Shown here: in pieces, positions 24,268-36,100 of the stretch
Layout of the letters: each line of letters begins with the position of its first letter
Numbering within the stretch: the stretch's first letter is position 1
Origin: Tetrapyrgos nigripes
Lineage: Eukaryota > Basidiomycota > Agaricomycetes > Agaricales > Campanellaceae
DNA length: 64,000 nt
Direction of reading: 5' to 3'
Assembly (NCBI GenBank): GCA_013368315.1
Contig: JAACJM010000015.1
Span: 868,001-932,000 of the forward strand
Position numbers and translations under genes: made by a program
Notes under the pieces: model-generated
Databases searched by the model: none
Told to the model about the DNA's origin: nothing
What the model saw: only the letters and a program-made list of their open reading frames with translations

Positions 24268-26346
24268 ATGCGCCTCCTGAACACCGAAACCTTACAACTT
24301 CACGAGTTCTACTCTGACATCCCTACCTATGCCATCCTATCTCACGCCTGGGAGAGAGAAGAAGTCACCTTCCAGGATATGCAGAACCCTCAGATCGCAG
24401 AGAGGAAAGCTGGCTACGCGAAGCTCCGGGACTCTTGTGCTTATGCTCGAAAGTACAATTTCGAGTGGATCTGGATCGACACATGCTGCATCAACAAGGA
24501 GAGTAGTGCAGAGCTTTCAGAGGCCATCAACTCGATGCACGGGTACTACGGGGACTCAGAAGTCTGCTACATATACTTGTCTGATGCCTCGAGCGCAGAA
24601 GATTCCAGGGACGTCGAGTCTGGCTTTAGGAAGAGTAGATGGTTTAAGAGAGGTTGGACGCTTCAGGAGTTGCTCGCTCCTCGCTACTGCGTCTTCTTGG
24701 GAAAGGATTGGGAGGAAATTGGGACCAGATGGAGTCTACGGGACGCCATATCCGAGTTGACGGGCATCCCCTCCCGTGTCTTCGAGGACGGTGATATGAC
24801 GAGGTACAGCATAGCTCAGAAGATGTCATGGGCAGCTTTCAGGGAGACGACGAGGCCAGAGGACCAAGCGTATTCCCTGATGGGGCTTTTTGGAGTCAAT
24901 ATGCCACCTCTCTACGGCGAAGGGGCTGTCAAGGCGTTTATGCGGCTTCAGCAGGAGATCATCAAGATCTCTGATGATCGCAGTATCTTTGTATGGATTG
25001 CGCGAATTGGAGAGAAAGGACCCAGAGGGCTGTTTGCCAAATCCCCTTCGAGTTCAGGATGTCCGGAGAAGTTGCGGCGTCGGAAACGGATACCTTTGGC
25101 GGAAACTCATCGTATACTTTCGCTAATAATGGTTTACACATACACCTCCCTCTCATGCGAGTCCCGCAATACCCCAGTGACCAGCTCACGCGCGACTATG
25201 ACTCACAGCACCACTTCCTCGCGTCGCTCTATTGTCGATCTCAAAAAGATGACCGATACAAGTACCTATCCGTCTATCTTCGCAGGATAGACGGAACAAG
25301 GGTCCACAATTTGTTCGTTGTCGCGCGACGAGTTAGTTCTCACTTCCGCACGTCCTGGAGAGCACCCTTTTCAGGTGCGGGACCTGGTTGTGAAGGAGAA
25401 CAATCATATTCCATCCTTCGCTCAGCACCAGGAAAGGGATGCCGAGGAGCTAGTGGTTAGTGTCAAGCTTTCAGACACAGTGACTCGAAACTGCCTCGTC
25501 TTTGATGGTAGCCAGGACATCGAAGGTCTCAGTACTTTCTCTGTCGCGAAATGCGGTTCCCTGTCTTTGAAATATAGAGTTTGCAGTCCTAGCGGCACCT
25601 CGCAAACCTCTCTCGTCTTAAAGTTACTACGTGCTCAGAGCAATCGACTGTCCTTGGAGGTCACGTATGAAAATCCTAGCGGAGGTCTACCCGACTATGT
25701 TGGTTCCTCGGACCACGAACTTGCAGATACAATAACTCTTCCTTTGATGAATGGTGGCCTGGTATTGTTTCGATGCCGGAACACAGGAAAATGTATGGAG
25801 AAGAACCTCGACATAATCTACCTTCCTCGAGGAGATGCCCTTGCTGCTTTGAAGAGGGAGTTGATGCCACCAGCTGGGGATTTTATAGTGCCATTCGAAT
25901 CATGGCCTCACGAATATCCCACCAGATCAGCACTTCAAGTTCAGTGGATTTCTTCCTTCGATTTCTTTGACGTCACAGCAGCGGGTTTGAACCACTCCAC
26001 CAGTCTTCAACGGATTGCTTCCCTCGATTTCTCTAACGTGGACTGCAATCTTGACCAGCAATATGTTTCCTTCCCGACGTCCACTGTCAGAATCCTTACA
26101 TATATGTTTGCTGGGTGGGCGTTGCCGGTATTTGACGTGGCTCTTGGATCTCGAGGAGGTGTACCGTGGGTGCATATATCTCTCTGTGGGCAAAAGTTCG
26201 AGGTTGACAGTCAGAAATTGGATCTGGTTGCCTATCTAAACATTGTGAATCGGAGAACAGACCACTGGCCAGAGGAACTCCAGACTTCGTCAATGACAGT
26301 GGTCATCCCTAGGAATTATCATCATTCAATGACAGTCATCCCCTAA
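24268..26346 (+). pseudogene. HET-domain protein, copy 2, with two compensating frame changes
   Basis: The intact HET domain is nearly identical to copy 1 (same MRLLNTETLQLHEFYSD start; YAILSHAWEREEVTFQDM, WIWIDTCCINKESSAELSE, FKRGWTLQELLAPRY, LMGLFGVNMPPLYGEG). The frame continues through EKGPRGLFAKSP, then loses one base relative to copy 1 (about 25041-25046). Conserved FEFRMSGE and FANNGLHIHLPL are read in another frame. Near 25275-25335 an 8 bp gain and 1 bp loss return to the original frame, which stays open from 25318 to a stop at 26346 (DLVVKENNHIPSF, CLVFDGSQDIEG, FDFFDV, KFEVDSQKLDLVAYL). In the HET frame a stop occurs at 25288-25290. The C-terminal part is less decayed than in copy 1. 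It is either a recent pseudogene, a truncated HET protein of 340 residues, or a gene affected by assembly indels. Confidence 0.78.
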
Positions 26347-26431
26347 TGATTCTTCTCCCTTCACGGTCACCGTCTCCATTGAAGCCATTCGGCTTGGCTC
26401 TCACCTTTTGCGATTTACATGACTGAAATTT

Positions 26432-27690
26432 GGGACCATTAGCCTTCCACTCAATGACCATCATCATCTAACCCAAAAAAATGAATCCAGCCCCTTCCCG
26501 GCGTCCTTCTCCTCTGAAACTTGGTACACTCACTCTCTCACTCCATCAAGTCTCTCTTACATCTCTTGTAGCGAGATACACGGTCCTTGCTAGTCCTCGC
26601 TGTCGACAACGTCGAGCTGCAGCCCCTAACCTTTCCCTCAAATTCCGTGTGACACACCCACCAAAACGTGGCCAGGAGCCAATCAGCCCTCTGCGATTCC
26701 TCAGTGTAGGTCGACTCAAACGCGTCGTCCGCCTTCTGCACCGCACGTAAGTCTCATTTCTGGCTACCAGAACACACTACCTCCTCTCTAACTCATCCCA
26801 CACCCATCCCTCCCATCCCCACACCCCACGCACGCACACACACCCTAAAAAATTCCTCTGCCTACGAGGTGTATAGAAAAGAAACTCTTCTCCCTACGAG
26901 GTGCATAGACCCTATCACAAGCTTCTGACGCTCCCTCTGAATCCGTCGTAGCGTTCTCTGACGCGCGTCTAAAATGAAAAACTTTCTTAACCGACTGCGC
27001 CCTCTGACGCAAGTCATCCTAAAATAAAAGCCTCTCAATCCGTCGTAGCGTTCTCTGGCGCGCGGCTAAACATACACGCTCTCTCTACTGCACTGCCCTT
27101 ACGCCTCTTTGAATACAGACGATGATACTGCAACCAACGGTGGAATTTGGATTTCCTTTCTCATGGATACGCTACTAGTACTTAGACTTCCGATTCTGGT
27201 TCGTATTCAGATATTTTTACTTGATACATTTACAGCTATTTCAAGTATATTAGGCGCGACCAGTTTTTTTTTCCCGCGTCTGGAAACCCTCCGGCCCAAC
27301 CTTCCGAGTATTCTAAAATTCTAGATGGCCACGAGAGCAGTTCTTTTTTAATACCAGGACCTACCTATCGATGCACGCTACCCAAATGTCCAAGAATCGT
27401 TTAAAAATCTATAGAATTGAGGGCGATAGAGCCTGCGGAAGATTGGCTCGGAAGATTTTGACAGATTTTGACGCGTGAAAAAATTGGGTCGCGCCTTACC
27501 TGAAATTATTTGGTGGCTATCTATCTCCTGTGTAGTCTTCGCCGTCCTTGCGGCGGATTGTCGATTATGTAGCTAGTGGTTAGTCCCGGGGAAGATGATG
27601 TATTACCTAAGTACATCGGGATGCTTCCCGGAACCCGGCGTTTCAGCACTTGAACCCATGCCGTGGTAATAAAATCCTCCTCCTCCTCCT
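26432..27690. repeat. Insertion in duplication copy 2 with internal direct repeats
   Basis: This is absent from copy 1, where AAATTTCCAGGTAGC is continuous. Inside are two near-identical 34 bp blocks (AATCCGTCGTAGCGTTCTCT..) at 26940-26973 and 27037-27070. There are also two CTACGAGGTG.ATAGA blocks (about 26860-26875 and 26893-26908) and a (TCC)n run at 27675-27692 next to the right boundary. There is no convincing protein. A microsatellite at one end and GGTTCAAGTGC (minus strand, near 27650) would be compatible with a tRNA-derived SINE-like 3' part, but this is weak. Confidence 0.5.
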
Positions 27691-27910
27691 CCAAGTAGCT
27701 ATCACTAGTACAACCTTACTTGCTGTAGATAAATCTACATGTACAACAAGGCGACGAATTTGAGGTTGAGTCGTTAAGTGGCAAGTCGTCGACAGTACTA
27801 CAGAAAACTCTGCCCTGTAGGCAGTTGTAATTGCCATACCCTGCTACGTATACCATTCAAAGAATAGCAATTCAATGTAAAATAACCCTCGAGTACAACT
27901 TGAACAAGTA

Positions 27911-28278
27911 CGTCGTCATCGTCTGTCCGTCCATCGTCCGGTGACAGTCCGAGTTGTAAACCAAGTCATCTATTCGCGATCGTCCAACAAGTCCATCCAC
28001 ATTACCAAATTACGAAAAGTCCATCCATCCACAAGTCCCAGACCCAATCCTCTCACTCACCCCTTATCTTCTTCACTCCTCACTCCTCACAAACACCCAA
28101 CAAAACTCTATCCAATATCACCAAGGCCAAATGGACATTACACGCCTTACTTGATAGGGGTTCTATGGCTGCTTCAAGTGTCGCTGATGGGTCTGGGCCG
28201 AGGAGGGGAGGAGTGGTGATGTGGATGTAGGCAACGGTGTCCTCGGTTCGGGGGTCTATGCATCTATGGCCGGAAATA
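27911..28278. other. Spacer after the HET duplication
   Basis: No gene is seen. It contains low-complexity C/A/T-rich sequence (about 28020-28130). Confidence 0.4.
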
Positions 28279-28690
28279 TCAAACGGGTATCAGCCATAAA
28301 AACCAGAAAGTCATGCCTTCATAACCACCATTGCTTCCCAATTGATCCAAAATCATCTTTTGTATCACATCGTTCGGAAGGATCTTTAGTAGAATTTCAC
28401 GAACGATGACCCTTTCGGATTGCGGTGCGTATTCTTCGGTGGGTAGACAGACTTTGAGGATCAAGTCTACTATCTGACGGATATATTCAGGGTCTATGAC
28501 TCCTGCAGATATGGCCATGTGGGGTGGAAGTGATGAAATAACTGAGGAAGAGAGAGCGCCTCCACTAGCGTATGAAGTGGATACTTTGGACTCTGGAGGC
28601 AGCGTTTCGGTAATCGCGGTAGTGGGCAGTGATGATGGTGGGTATGTCCCGGAAGATGAGAGTCTTTGTTCGAGGACGCGAAAGACATGG
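28279..28690 (-). pseudogene. Fragment of a PXA-domain sorting nexin (Mdm1/SNX13-like)
   Basis: On the minus strand one frame reads HVFRVLEQRLSSSG, then a Ser/Pro linker, then GVIDPEYIRQIVDLILKVCLPTEEYAPQSERVIVREILLKILPNDVIQKM. This is the characteristic second half of the PX-associated domain of membrane-tethering sorting nexins. Intact proteins of this kind are about 1,000 residues, with RGS, PX and nexin-C domains downstream. Here the frame ends after about 20 unrelated residues, and no RGS or PX coding sequence follows towards 27900. Upstream, an acceptor-like CAG (about 28709) could add a few residues, but no further exon is evident. It looks like a gene remnant stranded between the HET duplication and a dispersed repeat. 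Confidence 0.68.
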
Positions 28691-29138
28691 GTAAGTATTC
28701 GAGTTATTTCTGGGAAAATTTGTAGTGTACTGAAATGTATGCCCTCAAACTACGAGCACAATGAAAACAAATCCACAAGCGACTGCGAACAAGCAATCAT
28801 GCTCAACTCTTGCAAGGACGACACAACCCGCCTCTCCGTTACCCCACCAATGCCTCAAAACGAAACCCAGCGGCGAAGAAAACGAGTTGCGTTGCTATTC
28901 CACGAACGTAACAGTCCTCGGGTGTAGGAGAGAAACCAACGAGGCCTTGACAATGTTTGTGGGATGGAATCAGGTAGGTCGCAACACAAGAGGACTGAGG
29001 CACGCAGACTGAAGACGTTTTGCCAATGAGAGTTATATGCGTACGGAAGCTGTTTGATCGCAGAGATAGAGTACGACGATGCGTTGAAAAAATAAGAAAA
29101 CAGAAAAGGCTATTTAGGGCAGGTCTATCGCTGATTCC
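28691..29138. other. Spacer, no supported gene
   Basis: Overlapping short open frames on both strands have no recognised family. Parts may be decayed upstream sequence of the PXA fragment. Confidence 0.35.
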
Positions 29139-29495
29139 AACCCTATATTAGGGTCAGGCCACTTCACCGACATAAAAAAAAGAGCCACCAGCCAGACTGC
29201 TAGACTTGGCTGGTGTGAGGAAAATATTATGACGGTGCATAAGCCGGCGCCTCAGCTTATACAGATCGTAGACACCCTCTGTTATACACAGTGATGGACA
29301 AGGTCGCCGTGCAATGAAGGGTCTCTACAGCCCACAAACCCCTACAAGCCTCAGGATGGGACATGAGGCCTCACGAGGCTTGACAGGGTTTGCGCCATCC
29401 AGAATTATGAACCATAATGATGTTGAGGAGGAAGTCTTATAGTTCTCATGTCGTGCACGGGCCAGTTGATGGTTATGGACAATGACAGTGCCACA
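29139..29495. mobile_element. Dispersed repeat, copy A (non-autonomous element)
   Basis: This is homologous to 46211-46515. Both copies start with a palindromic AACCCTA..TAGGGT..AGG tip and an A8 run. They then share GAGGAAAATATT / CAGGAAAATATT, GACGGTGCATAAGCCG, CAGACACCCTCTGT / TAGACACCCTCTGT, GGACAAGGTCGCCGTGC, ATGAAGGGTCTC and GCACGGGCCAG in the same order. There is no coding capacity. Copy A carries short extra segments, such as a TATACACAGTGA insert near 29285. The right limit is approximate. Confidence 0.7.
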
Positions 29496-29691
29496 TATAA
29501 TTGAAAGGGACTGCACTGTCTGCAGACTGCATATGTATTCTCCACGAAAGTAGCCATGGACGACGTTGGATTGGGGTTGCACTAATTGACAGGCCAATTC
29601 ATCAGAATCGAGGACGAACAGCTTTGCGTGTTATCCATTTACGTCTTCTCTCTAAGTGTATTAGCAACTCTATGAAGACAGGTAAAGTATC

Positions 29692-30933
29692 TTACGGTAG
29701 ATAAAGGAAAGATACTTTTACACGGAGAAGCTCAACCCATTTACCATGAAACTCATACACTCCTAAAAAACACCGCGCCTCCAGCTGATATCCACATCGT
29801 CCTGGGGACAACTCCAGCAAAAAGCGCTCCTGCCCCTTCTGTCGTGTAGATGAGGCGAAAACGCTTCAGGAGGGTTATCCTTGGGGGTGACGGTGAAGCA
29901 GAATTGGAATCTGTTGGCTTCTAATGCAATTGCGCAAGAATTGAGCATTGAGGTCGCAAAATATCAAAATTAGAAGAAAAAACACACTTTTAGATCAAGC
30001 ATGATCCTGGTTTTCAGCACGTCCAAAGGAGTAGTCAATGCTGCAGCTACACCTCCTGCAATACTCCCACAGACAGCTGCTTCATGTGCATATAACTGCT
30101 TATGTTCTCGCTTTGGTGACAAGTATAATGCCAGTTTGTATTTGAGGAATTCGTAGAGGGGGAACTGAAGCGATGTGAACGGGATCTGAAAAAAAGAAAT
30201 GTCAACGTCGGTCTGATACCTGGTAAAAAAAGGAACGGACGCACTTCACGCATGATAGTAATCCCAAATCCTCGATAAAACCCAGACAGTCCTTCGTGCG
30301 CCCAAACGAGTTTTGCAGCACCCCAAGAAGACTGGGCAAGAGCTCCGTACGAGGATGTTTGTGTTCGAGTTTTAATGACTTCTGTTGGTACGCGGACGAG
30401 ACAAGCCGCCTGTGGTGGTGACGGTCGACGTTTCGTGCATTGGCAGAGAACAGAAAACCGATAAAGAGAAGGAGTGTAACGACATGAATCAACGATTTCT
30501 CCAGCGGCCGATGGGTGAAAATGGTCGTACGACTTCTCCTATTGACGCGGATATCATATGGTTGAGAGGCCCTTGAAAAGGGAGGGTTTTCTTCATAGTG
30601 TCATAGGTTGAGAAGAATGTGGCAGCTGTAATAGAACTTGAGCTTGAGCTTTACGTGGCCGTCAAGGAAGAGTGCAAAGTACCTCCAGGCGCACTTCCAA
30701 CAACGACACTCCCTACGCCTTTGTAGATTCCAGAGAATCCTCCAGCGCGTGTAAAACCTTGTGCGGATTGTAGTCTCGTTTTGATGGTGTCTATAGGGAA
30801 GAAAAGAAGGTCGACGGCGGTTCCTGCTGCACCTCCAGCCTTGAAGACGGGATATGAGCAACATGGTATAGGTTCACCACATAACACCTACTATAAGAGA
30901 CTGGACGAAAGTAGGCTTGCGTTCATGGGCCAT
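29692..30933 (-). CDS. PET8: Mitochondrial S-adenosylmethionine carrier (SLC25A26 / Pet8)
   Basis: This six-helix inner-membrane carrier imports S-adenosylmethionine into the matrix in exchange for S-adenosylhomocysteine. The first exon [14 protein letters not shown] joins across a GTAGGT..TTCAAG intron to [29 protein letters not shown]. The three carrier signatures are present: [18 protein letters not shown] and TPLDVLKTR. So are the repeats' downstream GxYRG-type motifs ([31 protein letters not shown]) and [25 protein letters not shown]. GFxxAGGFxGIY and EVVACLIRVPSE-like stretches are diagnostic of the SAM carrier within SLC25. The last intron acceptor is chosen at the CAG before ATTCCAATTC, so that [20 protein letters not shown] stays in frame. 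The stop is at 29692. It is divergent from SEN54. Confidence 0.93.
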
Positions 30934-31068
30934 AGATACCTTCTAGACACTGAAAATGGTGGTCAGCGGATGAGAGAGACAGGAAGTGCTCTAGTCGTGA
31001 CCGCGAAGGTCAAAAATAACGTGAGTCAAAAAAATTTGCCCTCCTTTTCTTCACTTTGACTAGCGAAC
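30934..31068. promoter_or_regulatory. Short divergent promoter, PET8 / SEN54
   Basis: 135 bp separate the start codons of PET8 (minus) and SEN54 (plus), so both transcripts start in or close to this segment. No specific factor site is recognised. Confidence 0.45.
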
Positions 31069-32851
31069 ATGGACGATTTGTTGGAAAAACCTAGCTCTGA
31101 GCTCGTCAAGAAACCTTTTGGAGACGACGTGGATGCTGACGGAGATGCCGAATCATCTGGAGACGAGGAAGATGGTGGACTAGACTGGACAAAACTTCTG
31201 TATGTGAGTCCGGCGATTGTGTTTGTCGTATCTCAAAATTGGACTATTTTATTTGGATTTTAGGCCTAGCGCTGCCCGTCCTGTGATACCTAAACGAGGC
31301 GAGAAAGAATTCGAGCCTTCCGCAGAGGGAGGATCAAATTTGCAGCAGCACATTTTGCAAAAGTCACGAAATGCCATGCTTGAAGCCTTACGAGCTACAC
31401 GGTCTACCACAGGGTGTGTATTTCTGGATTACTTATTTGTAGTGTTCTTACAGATTTGCTGCAGTAAAAATATGAGTTATGGAATCTGGCATCCTTCCCT
31501 TTCTCGAGTATCGGTACCCATTACTCGTGGGCAGATGATGCAGAGCATCGGGCACACGGTTCCACGAGCCTGTACAGAGGGTTTTATAACGAAAACCCAG
31601 AAGCGACTGGAACTGCTACCAGAGGAAGCGATATATCTTATAGAACGAGGATCCTTGTTTTGTTGGAAAGAATCTACGTTGGATCTCAGTGCAGTTAAAT
31701 CTGAGGTCTTCGAGATGGTGGGAGGCAGTCCCATGACTGTGCAGCAGGCATATAGTGAAATGCTAGGGAAAGAGAATCTAACTCTGGAGAGGTATCAGGT
31801 TTGTATATTCACCTTTTCATTCTCGGTTGTGATGTTCACCCTTCGAAAGGTGTACTCCTACCTCAAACGACTGGGATATGTGGTCACTCGTACTGACCCA
31901 CCCGATGAACACTATCCTCGTGCAGCGCCGTATCCGTCCCCTACAATGTCAGCGGTTCCCCCACTACCCGGCTCGTCCTCAACGAGCACAACCCGCTCCA
32001 TTTTTTCCAGAATACTTGACCGAATATATTCTTTATTCCGCCCTTTTAACTGGTGGAAACCTCTCCGCATCAGTCGATGGCTACACAAGGACAAGAACTA
32101 CGGTCAGTGGTACCCATGTCGGATTTTACTCTCTTCTGACTTTCGATGCTTGTGAAGGCCACATATTTCGTTCCCTACGGTTCATACCTTCCGGTTTCGG
32201 CGTTCCTTTGTTCTCTCCTCTTTGTGCTTCTACCGAGGTCAATCATTCAAAGGGAACCAGTGATCCTCGACTGAAGGACTCACCGTACAAACCCTTCTAC
32301 AATCTCTACAAGCCTCCGACCCCGTATAAAAAGTCTGCCCCACCACCACCGGATTATCAAGTCGTTGTCATTGAGTGAGTTATCACCGCTTTCCTTGTCA
32401 AAAGACAAAAACCTCATCTTTACTCCCCAGTGCACGTAAGACACCTATGCCTTCTCTCTACGAGCTCACCTCACTGTATGCATCTGCGCCCCTACTTCCT
32501 CCACCCGAACCGAGAAAACGCAATCCGCCCCAATTGCAGGGCGTTTCTTACAAGAAAACACAAGTGCAGGCTCAAGCTCAGGCCGAAAGGAAAGTCCCTG
32601 TGGCTCCACGCACCAAGACCGAGTCTTCCGGATTCTTTCCCTCGTTAGCTATCCTGCGATGGATAACTTCATGGTTCCGGCCCTGGTCAACAAAGGAAGA
32701 TCAACCAAAGCAGCCAGAACCAAGAAGGCTGAATCCGTTTATGGTTCTTCGTGCTGGAAAAAAGACTGCTATTGTCGCAGCAGTGGATGCTGGGAATGTG
32801 AACTTTTATAGGTTTGCGATGGGGGCGTTTGAGGAAGGACCGTGGTTTTAA
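31069..32851 (+). CDS. SEN54: tRNA-splicing endonuclease subunit Sen54
   Basis: Sen54 is a structural subunit of the heterotetrameric endonuclease (Sen2/34/15/54) that excises introns from pre-tRNA. The start at 31069 gives an acidic N-terminus (MDDLLEKPSSELVKK then a DADGDAESSGDEED run). The family N-terminal domain follows: RPVIPKRGEKEFEP, MLEALRATR, a YGIWHPSLSRVSVPITRG exon, and LLPEEAIYLIERGSLFCW. Next come MTVQQAYSEMLGKENLTLERYQVYSYLKRLGYVVTRTDPP (about 31730-31910). A Pro-rich middle leads to a C-terminal exon with VYARGxxK-like KKTAIVAAVDAGNVNFYRF, ending GAFEEGPWF. Introns at about 31203-31262, 31413-31455 and 31798-31851 keep the frame. The catalytic His/Tyr/Lys triad of Sen2/Sen34 is not expected here. 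Confidence 0.9.
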
Positions 32852-33172
32852 TGCTGTGTCGACGTAAAGAGAGGGTGTATCGATGATGTAACATACAAAT
32901 GTACCGTATAAAATGCAGACTTCGTCGTCGTCGAACAAGGTCCATCATGAGGACTGGGGACTCGGTATCACCAACAGACAAGGCAGATGCGTGAGGAATA
33001 CTATAGCATCGTGTAGACTTGCGCGAACTAGACTTGCGCGAAATAACGTCTATCATTGGGTGTTAGAGCAGAATGAGAATCAAAAAGGCATGGGTGTTGC
33101 TTAGAGTACAGATGCAGATGCAGAGTAGATATAAGGGTTACAGTGATGTCTAGTAAACAAGAGTCCAAGAGC
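32852..33172. other. Convergent 3' spacer SEN54 / UBP2
   Basis: About 320 bp between converging genes. It has a short tandem GTAGACTTGCGCGAAC-like duplication at about 33013-33041 (two CTTGCGCGAA units). No gene. Confidence 0.45.
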
Positions 33173-36100
33173 CTAGCTCTGCATTTGGATATCGTCCTCC
33201 TCGTTGAGTATGGAAAAGTCGAATCGGTGTACAGTGCTAACAACGTCTGACCCTTTTCGTGCATAGACGAGCTGTAAAAATACAATGAGATCCTGTAACA
33301 CTTCGTCAGAATTGGAACTCACAAGATACGGATTAGCTGTGTCGCCTGTTGAGTCTGCAAAAACTTCTTCCTTGCTAATCGTGGTCACCTCGGAGTCATT
33401 GTATTTGAACCACTCATCCGGCTTGTCAGGAAGATTTCTGGAGTAGAAGAAGTAATGACCCCAGGAAGGTGATGTACCTCTGTGAATAAATACGGATGTC
33501 AATTCGTAGGCAACTCCGTGGTCGTCCTTCCATAGATCTTCGAGTCCTGCTTTGAGGGTTGTTATTCGTGCACGCAGCTCCTCAACCTCCGTTTTGATGA
33601 CATCCTTCTCAACAGTCATCGCTTGGGAAAGATTGGCATCCAAAGGAATGTTCAGAGAGCGAAGGAGCTCCGCTTTAGAGTCAAGGAATTTACTGGTGTT
33701 CTCGAGCGCCATGCTGAATGAGTTGTCCTAGAACCAATGTCAAGACCCGGCAAATAGGCAAGGATATGAGGATACGAACATTCTTTACCAGTAACGCAAC
33801 ACGTTCCCGGCATGAGTTCAGCTCTTCTTGAATGGCTTTCGAGCGTTTCCTTTTGTCTGGATTCGCAGTGTCCATGAAACGGTCCATGTACAGAGTCTCC
33901 TCAAACTTGACGTATGCGTTCGACTTCCACGATTGAAGCAGTTCTCGATTGAATTGTACCCTCTGTAAAACCATAAGTTTCACCATCAAGTGTTAAGAAT
34001 ACATCATCGCACCTGCAGTTGGATCTGAAGTAATGACGGAGGTTGCAAGATAGACAACTCAATCGGGACTTTTTGGCCTTCGTACTCGATTGTGTCGTCG
34101 AAATACCTCCCCAAACCGTCATATAAATCAAATCCTTCTTCGGAGACATTGATTGGAAGATGTGAGAACAGGTCTTCTTTGACGTGAGCAGTAGGTTGTC
34201 CTTTCACATTCTCGATGAAATGCTGCCTCATTTTCCCATAAAAGAGTCTGTTAAACCGTAACAACCTGAGCCAAAGACAAAAAAGGTGACAGGAATGGCA
34301 AACCCTTTGACCACACTAGTCTTGTCGCTCTCTTCCGATGAACCGTGCGTAGCGTCTTCAAATTTGAGTAGAGCAATTTCAATTTGGAACATGCAGTTGT
34401 CCATGCATTCCGCGACATCATGCTGTTTCCCTGAAGCGACGATTATCGGTACAGAAGAAAAGGTATAACATGAGGATCTAATACTCACCAAACATCATGA
34501 CTGAATCATTGCTGACAGGCGCCTTCCTCGGTGGTAGCGGTGGCGGTTCCTTCTTTGGAGGAGGATCATTCATGACGACATCAGGATCTGTACTCGATCC
34601 AGGAGTTGAGGTAGAAGTAGAAGGTTCAGGAGATTTGGACGTTGAAGGCCCTCTTGCAAACGAGCTAGGTGACGAAGCCGACGACTGTGCAACAGGCGAC
34701 ATCGAACCAGGACGAGCATCAATATCCATATCGCTCGCGCGTCGGTTTAAGCCTCTACTGCGTTTGCCCAAAACAGATCCTGGAGAAGGTGTGGGTGAAG
34801 TTGGTGAAGCGGTTACTTGGTATCTTGACGGACCATCTTCAACCAGAGTAGCATCAGTGTCATTCGACGAGTCGGTCCCACCCTTGTCTATTTCGTCGTC
34901 CTCCTCGTCCTTTGAAGTGACCAGAGCGAGTTTCGCAAGTTCAATCTCGGGAGTAACGGCAGGAGTGTCAGCGTACTCCATGTTGTAGAATAAACTTGCC
35001 AGTTGACTAACGACTGACAGCAGCAGTTGAGCATGGGCCAGTTGAAAAACGGAAATAGAACGGAATTACATTTCTTTGACCTGATAATCTCCCTGCGCGT
35101 GACCAGCCTTCCACCTACACGATGTTTCTTCAAATCGTCATCCGAAAATTTTTCATCTTCAATGGACTTCAAGTCCACATTTCCAAGGGGTATGACTGCC
35201 TCTCGAAGGTCTTTGATGGTATAAAAATACTGGACAACGTATGTTAACTCGCAATTCCGTTGAAGGAACATCCCCGACATACCTGGAGCAATGAGTTCAG
35301 ATAACAGGTATTTCCTAGCTGGTTGAGCCCTCTGGGCCAATCAGGACGCGTAGGTGCCACGACATCACCAGCTGAAACCTATCATCAGAAACAGACATCA
35401 CATAGTGAAGATAATGCTCACGATCTTTGGACGTCTTCACAAACTGTTTTAATCGCTCACTGTTCCGGAAATCTGCAAGCACAGATAGAGCCTCTGTCAT
35501 CCTTTCAGCCGACCCAGGTTGCTCATCAATCTAATAGGACCATCAGTACTGCAGGATCATCAACCATAGATGTACTTTAACACATACCCGCATCTGATAT
35601 ACGAGAATGATCATTGAATCATCCGTACTATGATCCTTTGGAATCTCCAAAATCTCGCATGCTCGTTCCGGTGATATATAGCCTCCTTTAAGCTGCTTGT
35701 CCCAGAGCTCTTTCAACCTCCGGCTTCCTCGTGCCTCTGAAACCATCCGAAGAGCTTCTAGCAGATTCCTCTGTTTGGTTGAACCATCTAGAGACTCCGT
35801 CCAAGCAATTTTCTGTTCGCTTTTATACGCATTTTCGATAAACTCGTCGGGAATGTCTTCCTCATAATCAACTCTGAGATGACCCTCTGGACCGAATCCA
35901 AGTATGGCTATAGACTTGTGGAGGTCTTCTTCTGTGAAACGCTGGCGAGACTCTTCCGAAACCAAGATATCCTGAAGCGGTTGTGGACAACTAGCGATCT
36001 GATCCATAAGCCGGACGATGTTCGAGAACGCGGTGAAGTAATCGATAGTCCTTTTCGGATCACACCGACAATTGGCATAGTACCCAAAGGCAAGGAGTTC

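Larger units (their letters stand above)
23650..27910. repeat. Segmental tandem duplication, copy 2 (HET locus, with insertions)
   Basis: This is the second copy of the 20840-23530 segment. It is longer because of two additions: a 213 bp LTR in the promoter (23961-24173) and about 1.26 kb between the gene and its 3' flank (26432-27690). Homology resumes at 27691 with CCAAGTAGCTATCACTAG. Confidence 0.82.

Noticed and set aside
25042..25335. Intron explanation for the frame change in HET copy 2
   Set aside because: The intervening segment is conserved at protein level with copy 1 (FEFRMSGE, FANNGLHIHLPL), so it is coding sequence and not an intron.
34497..34988. 163-residue plus-strand open frame inside the UBP2 region
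   Set aside because: It mirrors the disordered insert of UBP2 on the opposite strand; the minus-strand frame continues into conserved USP motifs on both sides.
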